The notes: generated by a model from the sequence alone, not told the origin. Numbered from the stretch's first letter, positions 37,314 through 45,739 are shown. The stretch is DNA of 64,000 bases from Hyphomicrobiales bacterium (GCA_947454055.1 CANGIS010000007.1:21267-85266); one strand, 5' to 3'. Translations and numbers: made by a program.

Positions 37314-38575
37314 GACACGTCGAACTTCAAAAACTTGATGGCATCGAAATCCTGCACGCCACCGCCGACACGCTTGGTGGTGTAATACAGAATATAGGGC
37401 TTGGCCGAATAGGGGTCACGCAACACGCGCACGCCGATACGGTCGACAATCAAATATCCGCGCTCGAAATTGCCAAACGCGATCGCACTCGAACCCGCCG
37501 CAATATCCGGCATGTCCTCGGCCTCCACCAGCGGGAAATTCAGCAGGCTGGCCTGCCCGCCCGCCATCATCGGCGGCTGCCACAAATATTCTCCCGTGGT
37601 GGTCTTCATCTTGCGGATAACCGACTGCGTTTTGCGGTTCATCACAAAGGTCGCATTCTGGCGATAGCCCGCTTTGAGCGCATAGATCACATCGAACAAA
37701 GCATCCGACGGTGCAGAGGGTGCAAAGGATCCTGCCGTGCCGGTTGCGACATAGCCGAGTTTGCCCCAGGCCCACGCGCTTTGTGCGACTTTGGCCGGCG
37801 TCTGAAAGCCCAAAGGACGCGTCACGCCATCGCCATTGACAAAAGCCGCGCCCTCCTGCTCGGCAAACACCGTTTCGACTTCGCTGGCGATCCATTGCTC
37901 CACATTCACCGCCGCATCATCGAGCAAGGTCTGCGTGGCCGATGGCATCGCATAAAGCTCCATCGCGGGAAAATTCATATCGACAATTTGCTGCGAACTG
38001 GTCGTCGGCACCGCAGCCGTTTCCGCCACCCATCCGGCACCGGGGCCGGTCGTGGAATAGGCCTTGCGGAAATTCGCCGTCGAAATCTGGCGCACACTGG
38101 CAATGGCGCGGATCGGAGAAGCCTGCGACATGCGGCGTAAAATTTCATTCTCGGTGGCGGGCGTAACGAGATAGCCACCATCCGGCCCAGAACCTGCCGA
38201 CAAAGCCTTGGATTCAAGCGCCTTCAACCCGCTGGTTTCGCCCGAGCGCATATAAAGCTCGAACGCCTTTTTATGCAGGCGGGAATTGCCATCCATCGGC
38301 TCATCGGAAATTTTGGCTTCCAGTTTAGGTCGCCCCTGTTTGACGAGCAGCTCATTCATTTTCGTCTGCGCGTCATCCATGAAGCTGTTGAGGCGCTCGA
38401 TCTTTTCTTCGACCAGCACATCACCGCTCCGGCCTTTTTCGATCCGTTCAAGCCGCTTGTCGTTTTCCTGCTTGAACGCCTCGAAGCCGCGCATCAATTC
38501 ATCAAGGGCCGCGCGATCAATCGTGTGCACGGCTTTGGTTTCGGGGCTTTGCCCCATATCGTGTGTCGCCATCAT
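37310..38575 (-). CDS. GTA gp5, major capsid protein (HK97 fold)
   Basis: HK97-fold major capsid protein of 421 residues. The first 110 residues are a coiled-coil scaffold-like delta domain (LMRGFEAFKQENDKRLERIE), removed by the prohead protease in this family. The mature part begins near SGPDGGYLVTPATENEIL and includes ASVRQISTANFRKAYSTTGP, QTLLDDAAVNVEQWI, AAFVNGDGVTRPLG and the C-terminal GYLIVDRIGVRVLRDPYSAK. The start (two ATGs) has AAGGA upstream. It follows gp4 after 12 bases. Full length. Confidence 0.96.
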   Translation of the reverse strand: MMATHDMGQSPETKAVHTIDRAALDELMRGFEAFKQENDKRLERIEKGRSGDVLVEEKIERLNSFMDDAQTKMNELLVKQGRPKLEAKISDEPMDGNSRLHKKAFELYMRSGETSGLKALESKALSAGSGPDGGYLVTPATENEILRRMSQASPIRAIASVRQISTANFRKAYSTTGPGAGWVAETAAVPTTSSQQIVDMNFPAMELYAMPSATQTLLDDAAVNVEQWIASEVETVFAEQEGAAFVNGDGVTRPLGFQTPAKVAQSAWAWGKLGYVATGTAGSFAPSAPSDALFDVIYALKAGYRQNATFVMNRKTQSVIRKMKTTTGEYLWQPPMMAGGQASLLNFPLVEAEDMPDIAAGSSAIAFGNFERGYLIVDRIGVRVLRDPYSAKPYILYYTTKRVGGGVQDFDAIKFLKFDVS

Positions 38576-38587
38576 GGAAGAGTGTCC

Positions 38588-39130
38588 TTATCGGGTTGGG
38601 CTTTGAAAAATCTTCCGCGCGCGTTCAATTTGCGCGTAAGAAGCAGGAGAAACTTGAGAAGCAGGAGCAGACAAAGCGGGCGATGGTGGCACCAAGGTCT
38701 TGACGCCGCTAACCCGCGCCAGAGGCAGAAGCGGAAAGGTCACGAGTGAAATTTCCCACAGATCGACGGCGAGCAATTGCCGTCCGCCTGACGAATCCTT
38801 GCGGGCTTTGACCGTCTTAAATCCGATTGAGAGACCATTGATCGCGCCCTGTCGCATCAGGGCATAAAGCTCGCGCCCGCGTTGCACGTCGAGATTGAGC
38901 TGGCCCTGACAAAACAGCCCGCGCGAATCCTCGCCAAGCCGCGACCAGATGCCGACAGGCTGGGAGGGATCGTGCTGCCACAGCAATTTAACGCTGCCCG
39001 CCCTTTGCCCTGCAAGGCTTTGCTGGAACGCACCGGGCATCACCACATCGCGCGCCATATCGGGCACACCAAACACGCTGGCATAGCCTTCAAAGGAACC
39101 GGGCTGCTCGGGGAGAGCGAGCCCGTTCAT
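38588..39130 (-). CDS. GTA gp4, HK97-family prohead protease
   Basis: Capsid maturation protease of 180 residues. Family motifs are EGYASVFGVPDMARDVVMPG, the catalytic histidine in LWQHDPSQPVGIW, and GAINGLSIGFKT with the catalytic serine, then DLWEISLVTFPLLPLA. The start overlaps a newly noted 56-codon gene by 4 bases (ATGA). It sits directly before the capsid gene, as expected. Confidence 0.95.
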   Translation of the reverse strand: MNGLALPEQPGSFEGYASVFGVPDMARDVVMPGAFQQSLAGQRAGSVKLLWQHDPSQPVGIWSRLGEDSRGLFCQGQLNLDVQRGRELYALMRQGAINGLSIGFKTVKARKDSSGGRQLLAVDLWEISLVTFPLLPLARVSGVKTLVPPSPALSAPASQVSPASYAQIERARKIFQSPTR

Positions 39131-39297
39131 GCCGACCGTCCCTTCGGCCGCGCCGAACGCGAGCGCGACGCTTTGCCAAGCTGTTCAAGATGGCGCACAA
39201 AGGTTGAAAATACCTGCCCCGCATCCGGCTGACGCGCGGGCGGCTGGTCCTTCGCCGCCGGTGCGGTACCGGGACGATTTTGTCTGGTGTTGTTCAT
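39127..39297 (-). CDS. Small 56-residue GTA-cluster protein, unknown
   Basis: Reading the minus strand from the ATG at 39297 gives 56 codons beginning MNNTRQNRPGTAPAAKD and ending RSARPKGRSA. A good ribosome site (GAGG with a T-rich spacer) precedes it. Its TGA overlaps the ATG of the prohead protease gene by 4 bases, the same coupling used throughout the cluster. The protein is proline- and arginine-rich at both ends with a central helix, VFSTFVRHLEQLGKAS. It is not a family I recognise; it could be an assembly factor or a leader peptide that couples translation. Confidence 0.7.
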   Translation of the reverse strand: MNNTRQNRPGTAPAAKDQPPARQPDAGQVFSTFVRHLEQLGKASRSRSARPKGRSA

Positions 39298-39320
39298 CGA
39301 AAAACCTCGCTGTCTTGCCC

Positions 39321-39512
39321 TCAGTCCCCGTCAAATAAACGGGCGTTGAAATGGTGCAGCTCGCGCACAAAGGCGTCGAAGCGCCGGTTCGCCGCACCGA
39401 GTTCTTTCAAAAGCATCGCGGCGGCAACCGATGCGCCCGACGCCCACATCAACAGCGCCAGATGGGCGAGATCGCCCCGCTCGATGACGCTGTCGATCAT
39501 GTGTTCGATCAT
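39321..39512 (-). CDS. GTA gp3.5, head formation protein
   Basis: Protein of 63 residues, beginning MIEHMIDSVIERGDLAHLAL and ending in a helical part RFDAFVRELHHFNARLFDG. A hydrophobic stretch (LLMWASGASVAAAMLL) lies in the middle. It matches in size and place the small GTA head-formation protein (RCAP_rcc01685 family) encoded between portal and protease. The start overlaps the portal stop by 4 bases. Confidence 0.82.
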   Translation of the reverse strand: MIEHMIDSVIERGDLAHLALLMWASGASVAAAMLLKELGAANRRFDAFVRELHHFNARLFDGD

Positions 39513-40750
39513 GGGACGACACCGGTGTCACCGGCGGGCGCCATCCCGCCAGCGTCAGCACCTGCACCGGTGGCCGATGGGCCCAAAGCGCCATAGCCTA
39601 CCGCCTCGCGCTTTTCATCCTGCGTCAAAAAGGTAGCGGCATTGATCCGCGCCCAGAGCGCCGTGCGCTCGTCGGACAAGGCATCGATCCGATCAAGATC
39701 AGGCCGCACCTCCACCGCGCCAAAAGCCGGCGCCAGCCATTGCGCGATGGCATCATGCACGCGGGTTGCAAGCGGCAAAACCGTCTGCCGCCAGAAGGCT
39801 TGGTTGGCTTCAGAATAATTCGCGTAACGATTGTCCCCCGGCAGGCCGAGCAGCATCGAGGGTATTCCGAAAGCCAAGGCAATCTCGCGGGCGGCGGCGG
39901 CTTTGGCTTCCATGAAATCCATATCTTTTGGCGAAAGCGACAAAGGCTTCCAGTCGAGCCCGCCTTCGAGCAGCAAAGGGCGTCCGGCATTGGCTGCCCC
40001 TTGAAAACTTTCCTCCAGCTCCGCCTTTAGCCGATCGAACTGTTCCGCCGACAATGTCGAGCCCGCAGGCCCCGCATAGACCAGCGCGCCCGAGGGCCGC
40101 GCGCCATTGTCGAGCAAAGCTTTGTTCCAGGCCGAAGCCGCATTGTGCACATCGATCGCAAAGGCTGCCGCCGAAATCGGCGAAAGCCCGTAATGGTCAG
40201 AAAGCGGGTTAAACAAAGTGAGATGCAACACCGGCTTTACGCCCGCCTGCATCATGTCAAATGTTACGCTCTCGCCATTGATCGAGTAGGTATAGGCTTC
40301 AGGCCAGCCATCCGCTCCGGGAACCACGCGCATCCGGTCGGGTCGCAAGGCGTAGAGTTCGCGCGGGCCATTGGCATCGCTCACGCATTCGAGATAGCCA
40401 TTGCCCGAGCCCAGCAGATAACCGATCAGGGCTTCGCGAAGGCTCACCCCTGAATCGCCGGGATTGGGCTGGCCCAGCAATTTTTCCATCGGATGGTCGG
40501 TTAATTCGGCTCGCCCGTCAAAATACAAAAACGGCACCGAGGCCACCGCTTCCGCGATCATGCGGACCGAACGATAGACCACCGGATTTTGCTCGAACCC
40601 CTCGCGCATCTGGGCCGAATAATCGCGCGGCGTCCATTGCGGCAATCCGGTCTCGTACAGCGCGATCAGCGGTCCGGTACGGGATGTTTTGGCTTCTGAC
40701 GGACGCATGGGTTTAGCGCCCCCAAACAGGCGGGTAAAACGGTCGAGCAT
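39509..40750 (-). CDS. GTA gp3, portal protein (HK97 family)
   Basis: Portal protein of 413 residues through which DNA is packaged. Typical stretches are QNPVVYRSVRMIAEAVASVP, NPGDSGVSLREALIGYLLGS, LFNPLSDHYGLSPI and MLLGLPGDNRYANYSEANQA, with a glycine- and alanine-rich tail. The start has no close upstream overlap: about 90 bases separate it from the tape-measure gene. In the standard GTA order terL would lie directly upstream; here terL is 3.6 kb away. Confidence 0.95.
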   Translation of the reverse strand: MLDRFTRLFGGAKPMRPSEAKTSRTGPLIALYETGLPQWTPRDYSAQMREGFEQNPVVYRSVRMIAEAVASVPFLYFDGRAELTDHPMEKLLGQPNPGDSGVSLREALIGYLLGSGNGYLECVSDANGPRELYALRPDRMRVVPGADGWPEAYTYSINGESVTFDMMQAGVKPVLHLTLFNPLSDHYGLSPISAAAFAIDVHNAASAWNKALLDNGARPSGALVYAGPAGSTLSAEQFDRLKAELEESFQGAANAGRPLLLEGGLDWKPLSLSPKDMDFMEAKAAAAREIALAFGIPSMLLGLPGDNRYANYSEANQAFWRQTVLPLATRVHDAIAQWLAPAFGAVEVRPDLDRIDALSDERTALWARINAATFLTQDEKREAVGYGALGPSATGAGADAGGMAPAGDTGVVP

Positions 40751-40840
40751 GGGATGTCTCCAATTAAAGGGTGCTGCCCAAAGCCCGCGAAAGACGTGTC
40801 GCGTGGCTCCGAAGGCGCGTTCAAAACACCACCCGAAGCC

Positions 40841-41347
40841 TCACATCGCCCTTCGCCCGCGTTGCACGGCTCGCGCTAGGGCTGCGGCCACTTGCGCTTC
40901 CGAGCGTTTGAAGCTTTCGGCATCTTGCGCATGGATCGTGACATGCACGGTCGAGCCGCCCTGCCCGGCAAGGCCAAGTTTGCCATCGGCCCCGCGCGAG
41001 AGCGGCATGATCGCTTCCGGACCCGCCTCGCCGGCCAATGCGGTACCGCCGTCGGTGCGGAAATAGCTCGGCGCGGCGATAACCCCGCCATCGGCAAAGG
41101 GCGTCACGGATCCAAAAATAGATTGCGTCGCCCCCGACAGCATCGAGCCCAGATCGGGTACCGCCGATTTGGCCGCCAGATCGAGCAATTTGGCGCCCAC
41201 CGATTGCAAGATCTGGTCAAAGCTTTTGCCTTGTACCGCCCCCTTGGCAAACGCATCGGAAATCGCCGTGCCGAAACTGCCCGCCGCCTGGTTGAGGCTA
41301 TCCAGCGCGCTGGCCGTTGACCCGAAACCATTCGATCTGCTGGTCAT
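40841..41347 (-). CDS. GTA gp11, tail tape-measure protein (displaced)
   Basis: Short tape-measure protein of 168 residues. The recognisable part is the second half: SFDQILQSVGAKLLDLAAKS, VTPFADGGVIAAPSYF, GGTALAGEAGPEAIMPLSRG, and the C-terminal FKRSEAQVAAALARAVQRGRR, all hallmarks of GTA gp11. Family members usually sit between gp10.1 and gp12; here the gene is just upstream of the portal and 6.7 kb from its usual place. At 168 residues it is shorter than the roughly 220 residues of the R. capsulatus protein, which may mean a shorter tail. The ATG at 41347 has a G-rich site upstream; an ATG at 41374 is possible. Confidence 0.86.
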   Translation of the reverse strand: MTSRSNGFGSTASALDSLNQAAGSFGTAISDAFAKGAVQGKSFDQILQSVGAKLLDLAAKSAVPDLGSMLSGATQSIFGSVTPFADGGVIAAPSYFRTDGGTALAGEAGPEAIMPLSRGADGKLGLAGQGGSTVHVTIHAQDAESFKRSEAQVAAALARAVQRGRRAM

Positions 41348-41383
41348 TCCTTTACCCCCTTTCGCAGGCCCCACGCGGCCGCA

Positions 41384-42679
41384 TCACGCATAAATCAGCG
41401 AGCCCGAGATATCGTTGACCGCCAATCCCGCAGCGGTCGCGTCGGTCAATCCCTTGGCACCGGTGACGGCGAAGGTAAGGGCTGTTGAAAAGCCGATACC
41501 GCCCTCAAAGCCCATGAAGGCCGAGCCACCGGCAGGAAGATCGATCTCGAACAGCGCCGGCGTCGTCCCCAGCGTCACGCCCGTTGTCAGCGCATTCCAG
41601 AATTTCACCGAGCGCAACGAAGTCGCCGAGTTTTGCAGCATCACACCGAGCAACCGGCCAGCCGCCGCCTTGACTGCTATCGCGACAGGCAAAGCGGGCG
41701 ACATCACGGCCGCGACGCTCGCTGCCCCCGCACTGGAGGGCCGGTATTGCATCCCGATATCGCCGACGAGATTGGCTCCGTTTGTGATCGCCACATTGGT
41801 CGCGCCAACAGGGGCCGAATAGACCCACGGCACGCCCTGCGCGGCCCGCATCGTGACGGCCACCAAGCCGCTGGTAAAAGCGAGCGTGGCGACGCGGATC
41901 TGGCTGCATCCCGCACACAAGACAAACCAGGTGCTGGGCGTGGTTGCCGAGGTTTGCGGATAGGTGTTGGGAACGCCGCCAACCACCTGCGCCTGAAGCG
42001 CAAACCAGTTGACGCCGTCCAAAGTGCCAAAAAAGCCGAGCGTCGCGGTAAAGGTGCCGCGCAGATCCACAATCGCGCCATTCGCGCCGTTGAGCGTGAG
42101 GGCCACGGCACCACCCAAAGCCGTAATCGATCCCGAGGTCGCCACCGCGGGATGACTGACCGGCACGGTTTGATCGGACGCAATGGTGACGGCGACCGAG
42201 CCGCTGGTCGGCTGCGCGCCCAAAGCGGGCAGATTGGCAACCGTCACCTTCATGCCCGCCGCTGCCGAGCCAGGCGCTCGGTCATAGCCCGTGCCATTCC
42301 AGAGCATCGGCACATCGGCAGCAAGACCGGTCGCGACCATGCCGTCACCTGCAACCGCCCGCTTGCGGTCCAGCGTGCCGGACCCGTTCAGCAGTTGGTC
42401 GACGCCGCCGGTCATCAACCCGTAAGAGGTCGCCCCCAGCACCTGATTATCGGCATTGTGGAACGCCTGCACCAGCGAGCCATTGCCACTCACGGGGTCG
42501 ACCAGAACCACGCGCGAGGCCTGCCCCGCACCGGTTGCCACCGTGGTATTGGCAGCGCCCGTTCCGCCCGTACCGGCGCTCCCGTTGGCGTTATAGACGA
42601 CCTCGGCCACCGTCCCGTCGCCCATGTCCTTCAGGCGCTTGTTAACGCCGGATAAGACGTTCATCAAAATATCGGCCAT
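41384..42679 (-). CDS. Phage structural-like protein, function unknown
   Basis: Protein of 431 residues, rich in Ala, Gly, Thr and Val with repeated beta-strand patterns, no signal peptide and almost no charged clusters, as in virion fibre or decoration proteins. Recognisable stretches are GTGGTGAANTTVATGAGQAS, VDPVSGNGSLVQAFHNADNQ, and PMLWNGTGYDRAPG; similar N termini occur in phage structural proteins. The second half resembles a jelly-roll (GTFTATLGFFGTLDGVNWFAL). It lies between the low-GC gene pair and the tape-measure gene, outside the standard GTA set. A role as fibre or capsid decoration is inferred only. Confidence 0.6.
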   Translation of the reverse strand: MADILMNVLSGVNKRLKDMGDGTVAEVVYNANGSAGTGGTGAANTTVATGAGQASRVVLVDPVSGNGSLVQAFHNADNQVLGATSYGLMTGGVDQLLNGSGTLDRKRAVAGDGMVATGLAADVPMLWNGTGYDRAPGSAAAGMKVTVANLPALGAQPTSGSVAVTIASDQTVPVSHPAVATSGSITALGGAVALTLNGANGAIVDLRGTFTATLGFFGTLDGVNWFALQAQVVGGVPNTYPQTSATTPSTWFVLCAGCSQIRVATLAFTSGLVAVTMRAAQGVPWVYSAPVGATNVAITNGANLVGDIGMQYRPSSAGAASVAAVMSPALPVAIAVKAAAGRLLGVMLQNSATSLRSVKFWNALTTGVTLGTTPALFEIDLPAGGSAFMGFEGGIGFSTALTFAVTGAKGLTDATAAGLAVNDISGSLIYA

Positions 42680-43097
42680 GGCTTAGCGCTCCTTCCAGAT
42701 CAATAAAAAACGCGCCCCGACATCATGCAGGATTGGCATGCTGGTCATCCTTTCAACGGTGAGAAAATTGGCTGGCCTGCCTGTCTCAAAGGACAGGGTC
42801 CAGGCGGATTAAAGTGTCGTATCGTTGTGGCATTGGGGAATGAGAAATTCCCTCAATGGCCCGCCCAGCCATGCTTGATCGTCGACTGGAACGTCGCAGA
42901 GCCGTTTCCGATCCCCCTCAAGCACGCCGCCTTGCGCAAGGTCGCTTTGGCCCACCCGCCAAAAGGCCGGGCGCAAGGCGGCAAAGACCATGCCGGGCCT
43001 GTGTGGCTAAAGCGGGCGATTGGAGAATGTCACCTGTCCTTTGTGACAGGTGCGATCGGATCACGAAAAAGGCTTCCGCAGCAAAAGGCCTTCGGCT
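42680..43097 (-). other. Gene-poor gap with one perfect hairpin
   Basis: No convincing coding sequence is seen in these 418 bases; short open frames on both strands lack family character and ribosome sites. At 43031-43052 CACCTGTC pairs with GACAGGTG around a 6-base loop, a perfect 8-bp hairpin without a T run. The stretch may be the remains of a gene or the boundary of the insertion next to it. Confidence 0.5.
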
Positions 43098-43730
43098 TTA
43101 TGGGAGCCCAAGCTGGCCCTGCAGAGCAGCATCGACGGACCGATAATTTTGATCATCGATTGTTACGTCGTCCTCAACGTGGAAGCGATACAATCCGAAG
43201 GCATCGTCATATCGCATGACGCGTAAGACACATTCGACCGGCAACGACCCATCCAACTGTTCGCCCAGATGACGTTCAGCGTGTAACCAGTAAAATGCAG
43301 GATTGAGGCGGTTTTTGCTGATAAAATACCGGTTCTCCGATATTTTATCATCGCCGGTATGGGGCTGGTCAAAAGCTAAAAGCCCATCCCATCCCTTGTC
43401 ATCGCGTGCCACGATTTGCCATTGACCGGCGGAATCTTTTACCAACAGTTCAACAGCATGCCCGCCCGATGCATCTTCGGTAAGATAGCTGCCTTGCACC
43501 AGCATCAGTCGATTATCGTGAAGGGTAAAGACGTTGACGCCATCATGAATTGAAAGCGGCGAGAGATGCGAAAGCGTTTGCCGCAGGCTCGTCAAATCCG
43601 CACGCGCAGGTGCTATGAAAATGAGGTTTATTAAGACACAGCCCAACAACGTAACAATAAGGCGCGGCCAAGCAAGATTTCCAAGTTTCGCGAGCCTCTT
43701 AACGCGAATGTTTTGGTGGCTCTGATCCAT
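43098..43730 (-). CDS. Secreted periplasmic protein of unknown function in GTA insert
   Basis: Protein of 210 residues with a signal peptide (LIVTLLGCVLINLIFIAPARA, cleaved before DLTS). The mature part of about 165 residues is a mixed alpha/beta domain with many acidic residues; distinctive stretches are VNVFTLHDNRLMLVQGSYL and AFYWLHAERHLGEQLDG. I do not recognise a family. It overlaps the preceding gene by 32 bases. The DNA is about 42-50 % GC in sampled lines, against 60-73 % in terL, which points to recent acquisition. An immunity-type role for the neighbour is conceivable because it is exported and paired, but this is inference. Confidence 0.75.
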   Translation of the reverse strand: MDQSHQNIRVKRLAKLGNLAWPRLIVTLLGCVLINLIFIAPARADLTSLRQTLSHLSPLSIHDGVNVFTLHDNRLMLVQGSYLTEDASGGHAVELLVKDSAGQWQIVARDDKGWDGLLAFDQPHTGDDKISENRYFISKNRLNPAFYWLHAERHLGEQLDGSLPVECVLRVMRYDDAFGLYRFHVEDDVTIDDQNYRSVDAALQGQLGLP

Positions 43731-44268
43731 AGGTTATCGTTCCCTCTCGCCAACCCTCGGTCCTTTGAATAGCAGCTGTGAAATGGCGCATCTGATCGGA
43801 AGTAAGACTGCCGATCCGCTCATCCCCGTTCAGTCCGCTCAGGCGCTTGATCGTGTTTTTTAGGCTCTGTGTATTGTTTTCACTCGGTGGCGAACGTTTG
43901 GCAATCGCGTCGTTGACGGACAAATGGGCATAGGCGGGACTTCGCAGTAAGGCCTCCTGTGCTGCCTGTCCTGCTTCTTGATTGGGAAAGACTGCAAATC
44001 CGCCAGCCTCGCCTATAGCACCTTGCGCGACAGCAAAATTGCCATATCGAATGTTTCCTGAATTATTATTTCGCCATGACCTCGATCCACCCGAACGTCG
44101 CTCAGTCGCTCCATGCGGCTGATGTACCATCACCGTGTTAAAGGTGGGCTGCGTCACCTCGGCAGCGTGTCCACTATTGCCCACGTCAAACCGCCCACGC
44201 GCATCATGGTTCGGGTTGAATTTCCCATACCATTCATGCGTCCGCCACCACTCCCGCCGTGGATGCAT
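43699..44268 (-). CDS. Phage/effector-like protein with NNxGNIR signature
   Basis: Protein of 189 residues. The N terminus has KFNPNHDARGRF, a motif common near the start of phage head-associated proteins. The core has RNNNSGNIRYGNF, AGGFAVFPNQEAGQAAQEAL and KRSPPSENNTQSLKNTI, a signature I associate with phage-associated proteins and candidate secreted effectors; its activity is not established to my knowledge. The ATG at 44268 has GGAGAG upstream. The gene lies directly after terL, has low GC (about 45-50 %), and overlaps the secreted protein gene. It may be virion-associated or a wall-active effector; neither is proven. Confidence 0.7.
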   Translation of the reverse strand: MHPRREWWRTHEWYGKFNPNHDARGRFDVGNSGHAAEVTQPTFNTVMVHQPHGATERRSGGSRSWRNNNSGNIRYGNFAVAQGAIGEAGGFAVFPNQEAGQAAQEALLRSPAYAHLSVNDAIAKRSPPSENNTQSLKNTIKRLSGLNGDERIGSLTSDQMRHFTAAIQRTEGWREGTITYGSEPPKHSR

Positions 44269-44335
44269 ATCGTCTCTCCATTGCATCTAAAATGGTACGC
44301 AATTGGCAACTGGCCTTAGTGACAGGTTCGTCCCT

Positions 44336-45739
44336 CTAAAGTGCCCGCACCCGCGGCACCCCTTTTGGTCCCAGAGCCAGCGCGCTGATCGCCCATACCA
44401 GTGCATCCATCCGGTCGGGCGAGCGGCCCGAGGATAGCCCGAACCCTTTTTCGGTCGGCCCGAAATCGCACATCTCGTCTTCCAGCGCCGGAAACACACC
44501 CGCATGGCGCACGCGGCCTTGCTCGTAGAGATGGGCGACCGGTTCGGCGCGCAGCGCCTTGCCGCGCGTGGCCTTGACCGGCGTGATCGGCACCTTGTCA
44601 TCCACCTGTCGCAACACGGCCTCGGCCATCTCGCCGCCCTGATTGGTTTCCACCACCAGCGCATCGGCTTCCAAACGCCGATACAGCGCCAGAGCTTTTG
44701 AAGCCCAGGCCGCGGGGGGCGCGCGTTCGAGCGAGGCATCGTCGAGCACATAGACCGTACCGTCGGGTCCGAGCCCTGCCGCCACAATACCGCACGCGTC
44801 TGACCGCTTGTGCGAGGATGCGGGCGGATCGATCGCCACCACAATCCGCGTCAACGGCGGAACCTCGCCCGAAAACCGCGCGGCTTCGATCAGCGCGCGC
44901 GACCATAACGCGTCCTGTCGTTCCTCGATCATCTCGCCATCGAGTTCCTGCCGCCCGAGCCGCGTACCCGCATAGCGCTTGACCACGGCATCCAGAAAAG
45001 CGGGAGCCAGATGGTAAATATTATCCTTCGTCTTGGATCGCGTCAGCGCCGTTGCCGGATCGGCGATCAACCGTTTCAGCACAGGCGTCGGCCGTGGTGT
45101 CGTCGTTACCGTCTGGCGCGGATTGGCCCCTAAACGAAGCCCGAATTGCAGCATATCGAACGTCTCTTCGGCCCGTCGCCATTTGCCGATTTCGTCAAGC
45201 CATGCGGCCTCGAATTGCGGCCCGCGCAGGCTTTCGGGGTCTTCGGCCGAAAACACATGCGCTACCGCTCCATTGGGCCATTCCAGCCGACGCCGCGTCG
45301 GTTGCCAGAGCGGTCGCTCGTCGCGGCGATGCACGCTCAACAATCCCGAAACGCCCTCGACCATGACCTCGCGCACATCGTTTTGCGTTTCACCCACCAG
45401 CGCGATCCGCGTCACCGGCTTGTCGCTGAAGGGCGGTTTACCAAGCGCCAGGCCGCGCACCCATTCGGCGCCGGTGCGCGTCTTGCCGGCGCCGCGTCCG
45501 CCCAGCACCAGCCACACGGTCCACGGCATGCCGCTTTGGGCGCAATCGGGCGGCAATTGGTCGGCCCGCGCCCATACCCGCCAGTCGCCCAGCATGGTCT
45601 CGATCGCCGGCGCCGATAACCCCGCCAGAAGGTCAGGCAGCAGACCCTCGCTTTCGGAGGCCAGCAAGACGTCGAGCCAGTTCGTCGGCAAGATCGCTGG
45701 CGAAACCGGTGCTGGCGGACGCGTTCGCATTCGGGTCAT
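44336..45739 (-). CDS. terL: GTA gp2, terminase large subunit
   Basis: Packaging ATPase/nuclease of 467 residues. The Walker A motif is LVLGGRGAGKTRTGAEW and the Walker B motif is in EAAWLDEIGKW. The nuclease domain has RIVVAIDPPASS, an internal aspartate region with VETNQGGEMAEAVL, and a C-terminal DRMDALVWAISAL. The ATG at 45739 is chosen because GGAG lies six bases upstream; it overlaps terS by 107 bases. The frame is open to 45844 but the added residues do not look native. GTA-type headful packaging is assumed from the family. Confidence 0.94.
   Translation of the reverse strand: MTRMRTRPPAPVSPAILPTNWLDVLLASESEGLLPDLLAGLSAPAIETMLGDWRVWARADQLPPDCAQSGMPWTVWLVLGGRGAGKTRTGAEWVRGLALGKPPFSDKPVTRIALVGETQNDVREVMVEGVSGLLSVHRRDERPLWQPTRRRLEWPNGAVAHVFSAEDPESLRGPQFEAAWLDEIGKWRRAEETFDMLQFGLRLGANPRQTVTTTPRPTPVLKRLIADPATALTRSKTKDNIYHLAPAFLDAVVKRYAGTRLGRQELDGEMIEERQDALWSRALIEAARFSGEVPPLTRIVVAIDPPASSHKRSDACGIVAAGLGPDGTVYVLDDASLERAPPAAWASKALALYRRLEADALVVETNQGGEMAEAVLRQVDDKVPITPVKATRGKALRAEPVAHLYEQGRVRHAGVFPALEDEMCDFGPTEKGFGLSSGRSPDRMDALVWAISALALGPKGVPRVRAL

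Noticed and set aside
41633..42655. Plus-strand open frame of 340 codons antisense to the structural-like gene
   Set aside because: His/Arg/Gly-rich shadow frame without ribosome site; the minus strand has clear protein character.
42725..43219. Plus-strand 164-codon frame in the gap beside the insertion
   Set aside because: No ribosome site, no family pattern, and it runs antisense into the secreted protein gene.
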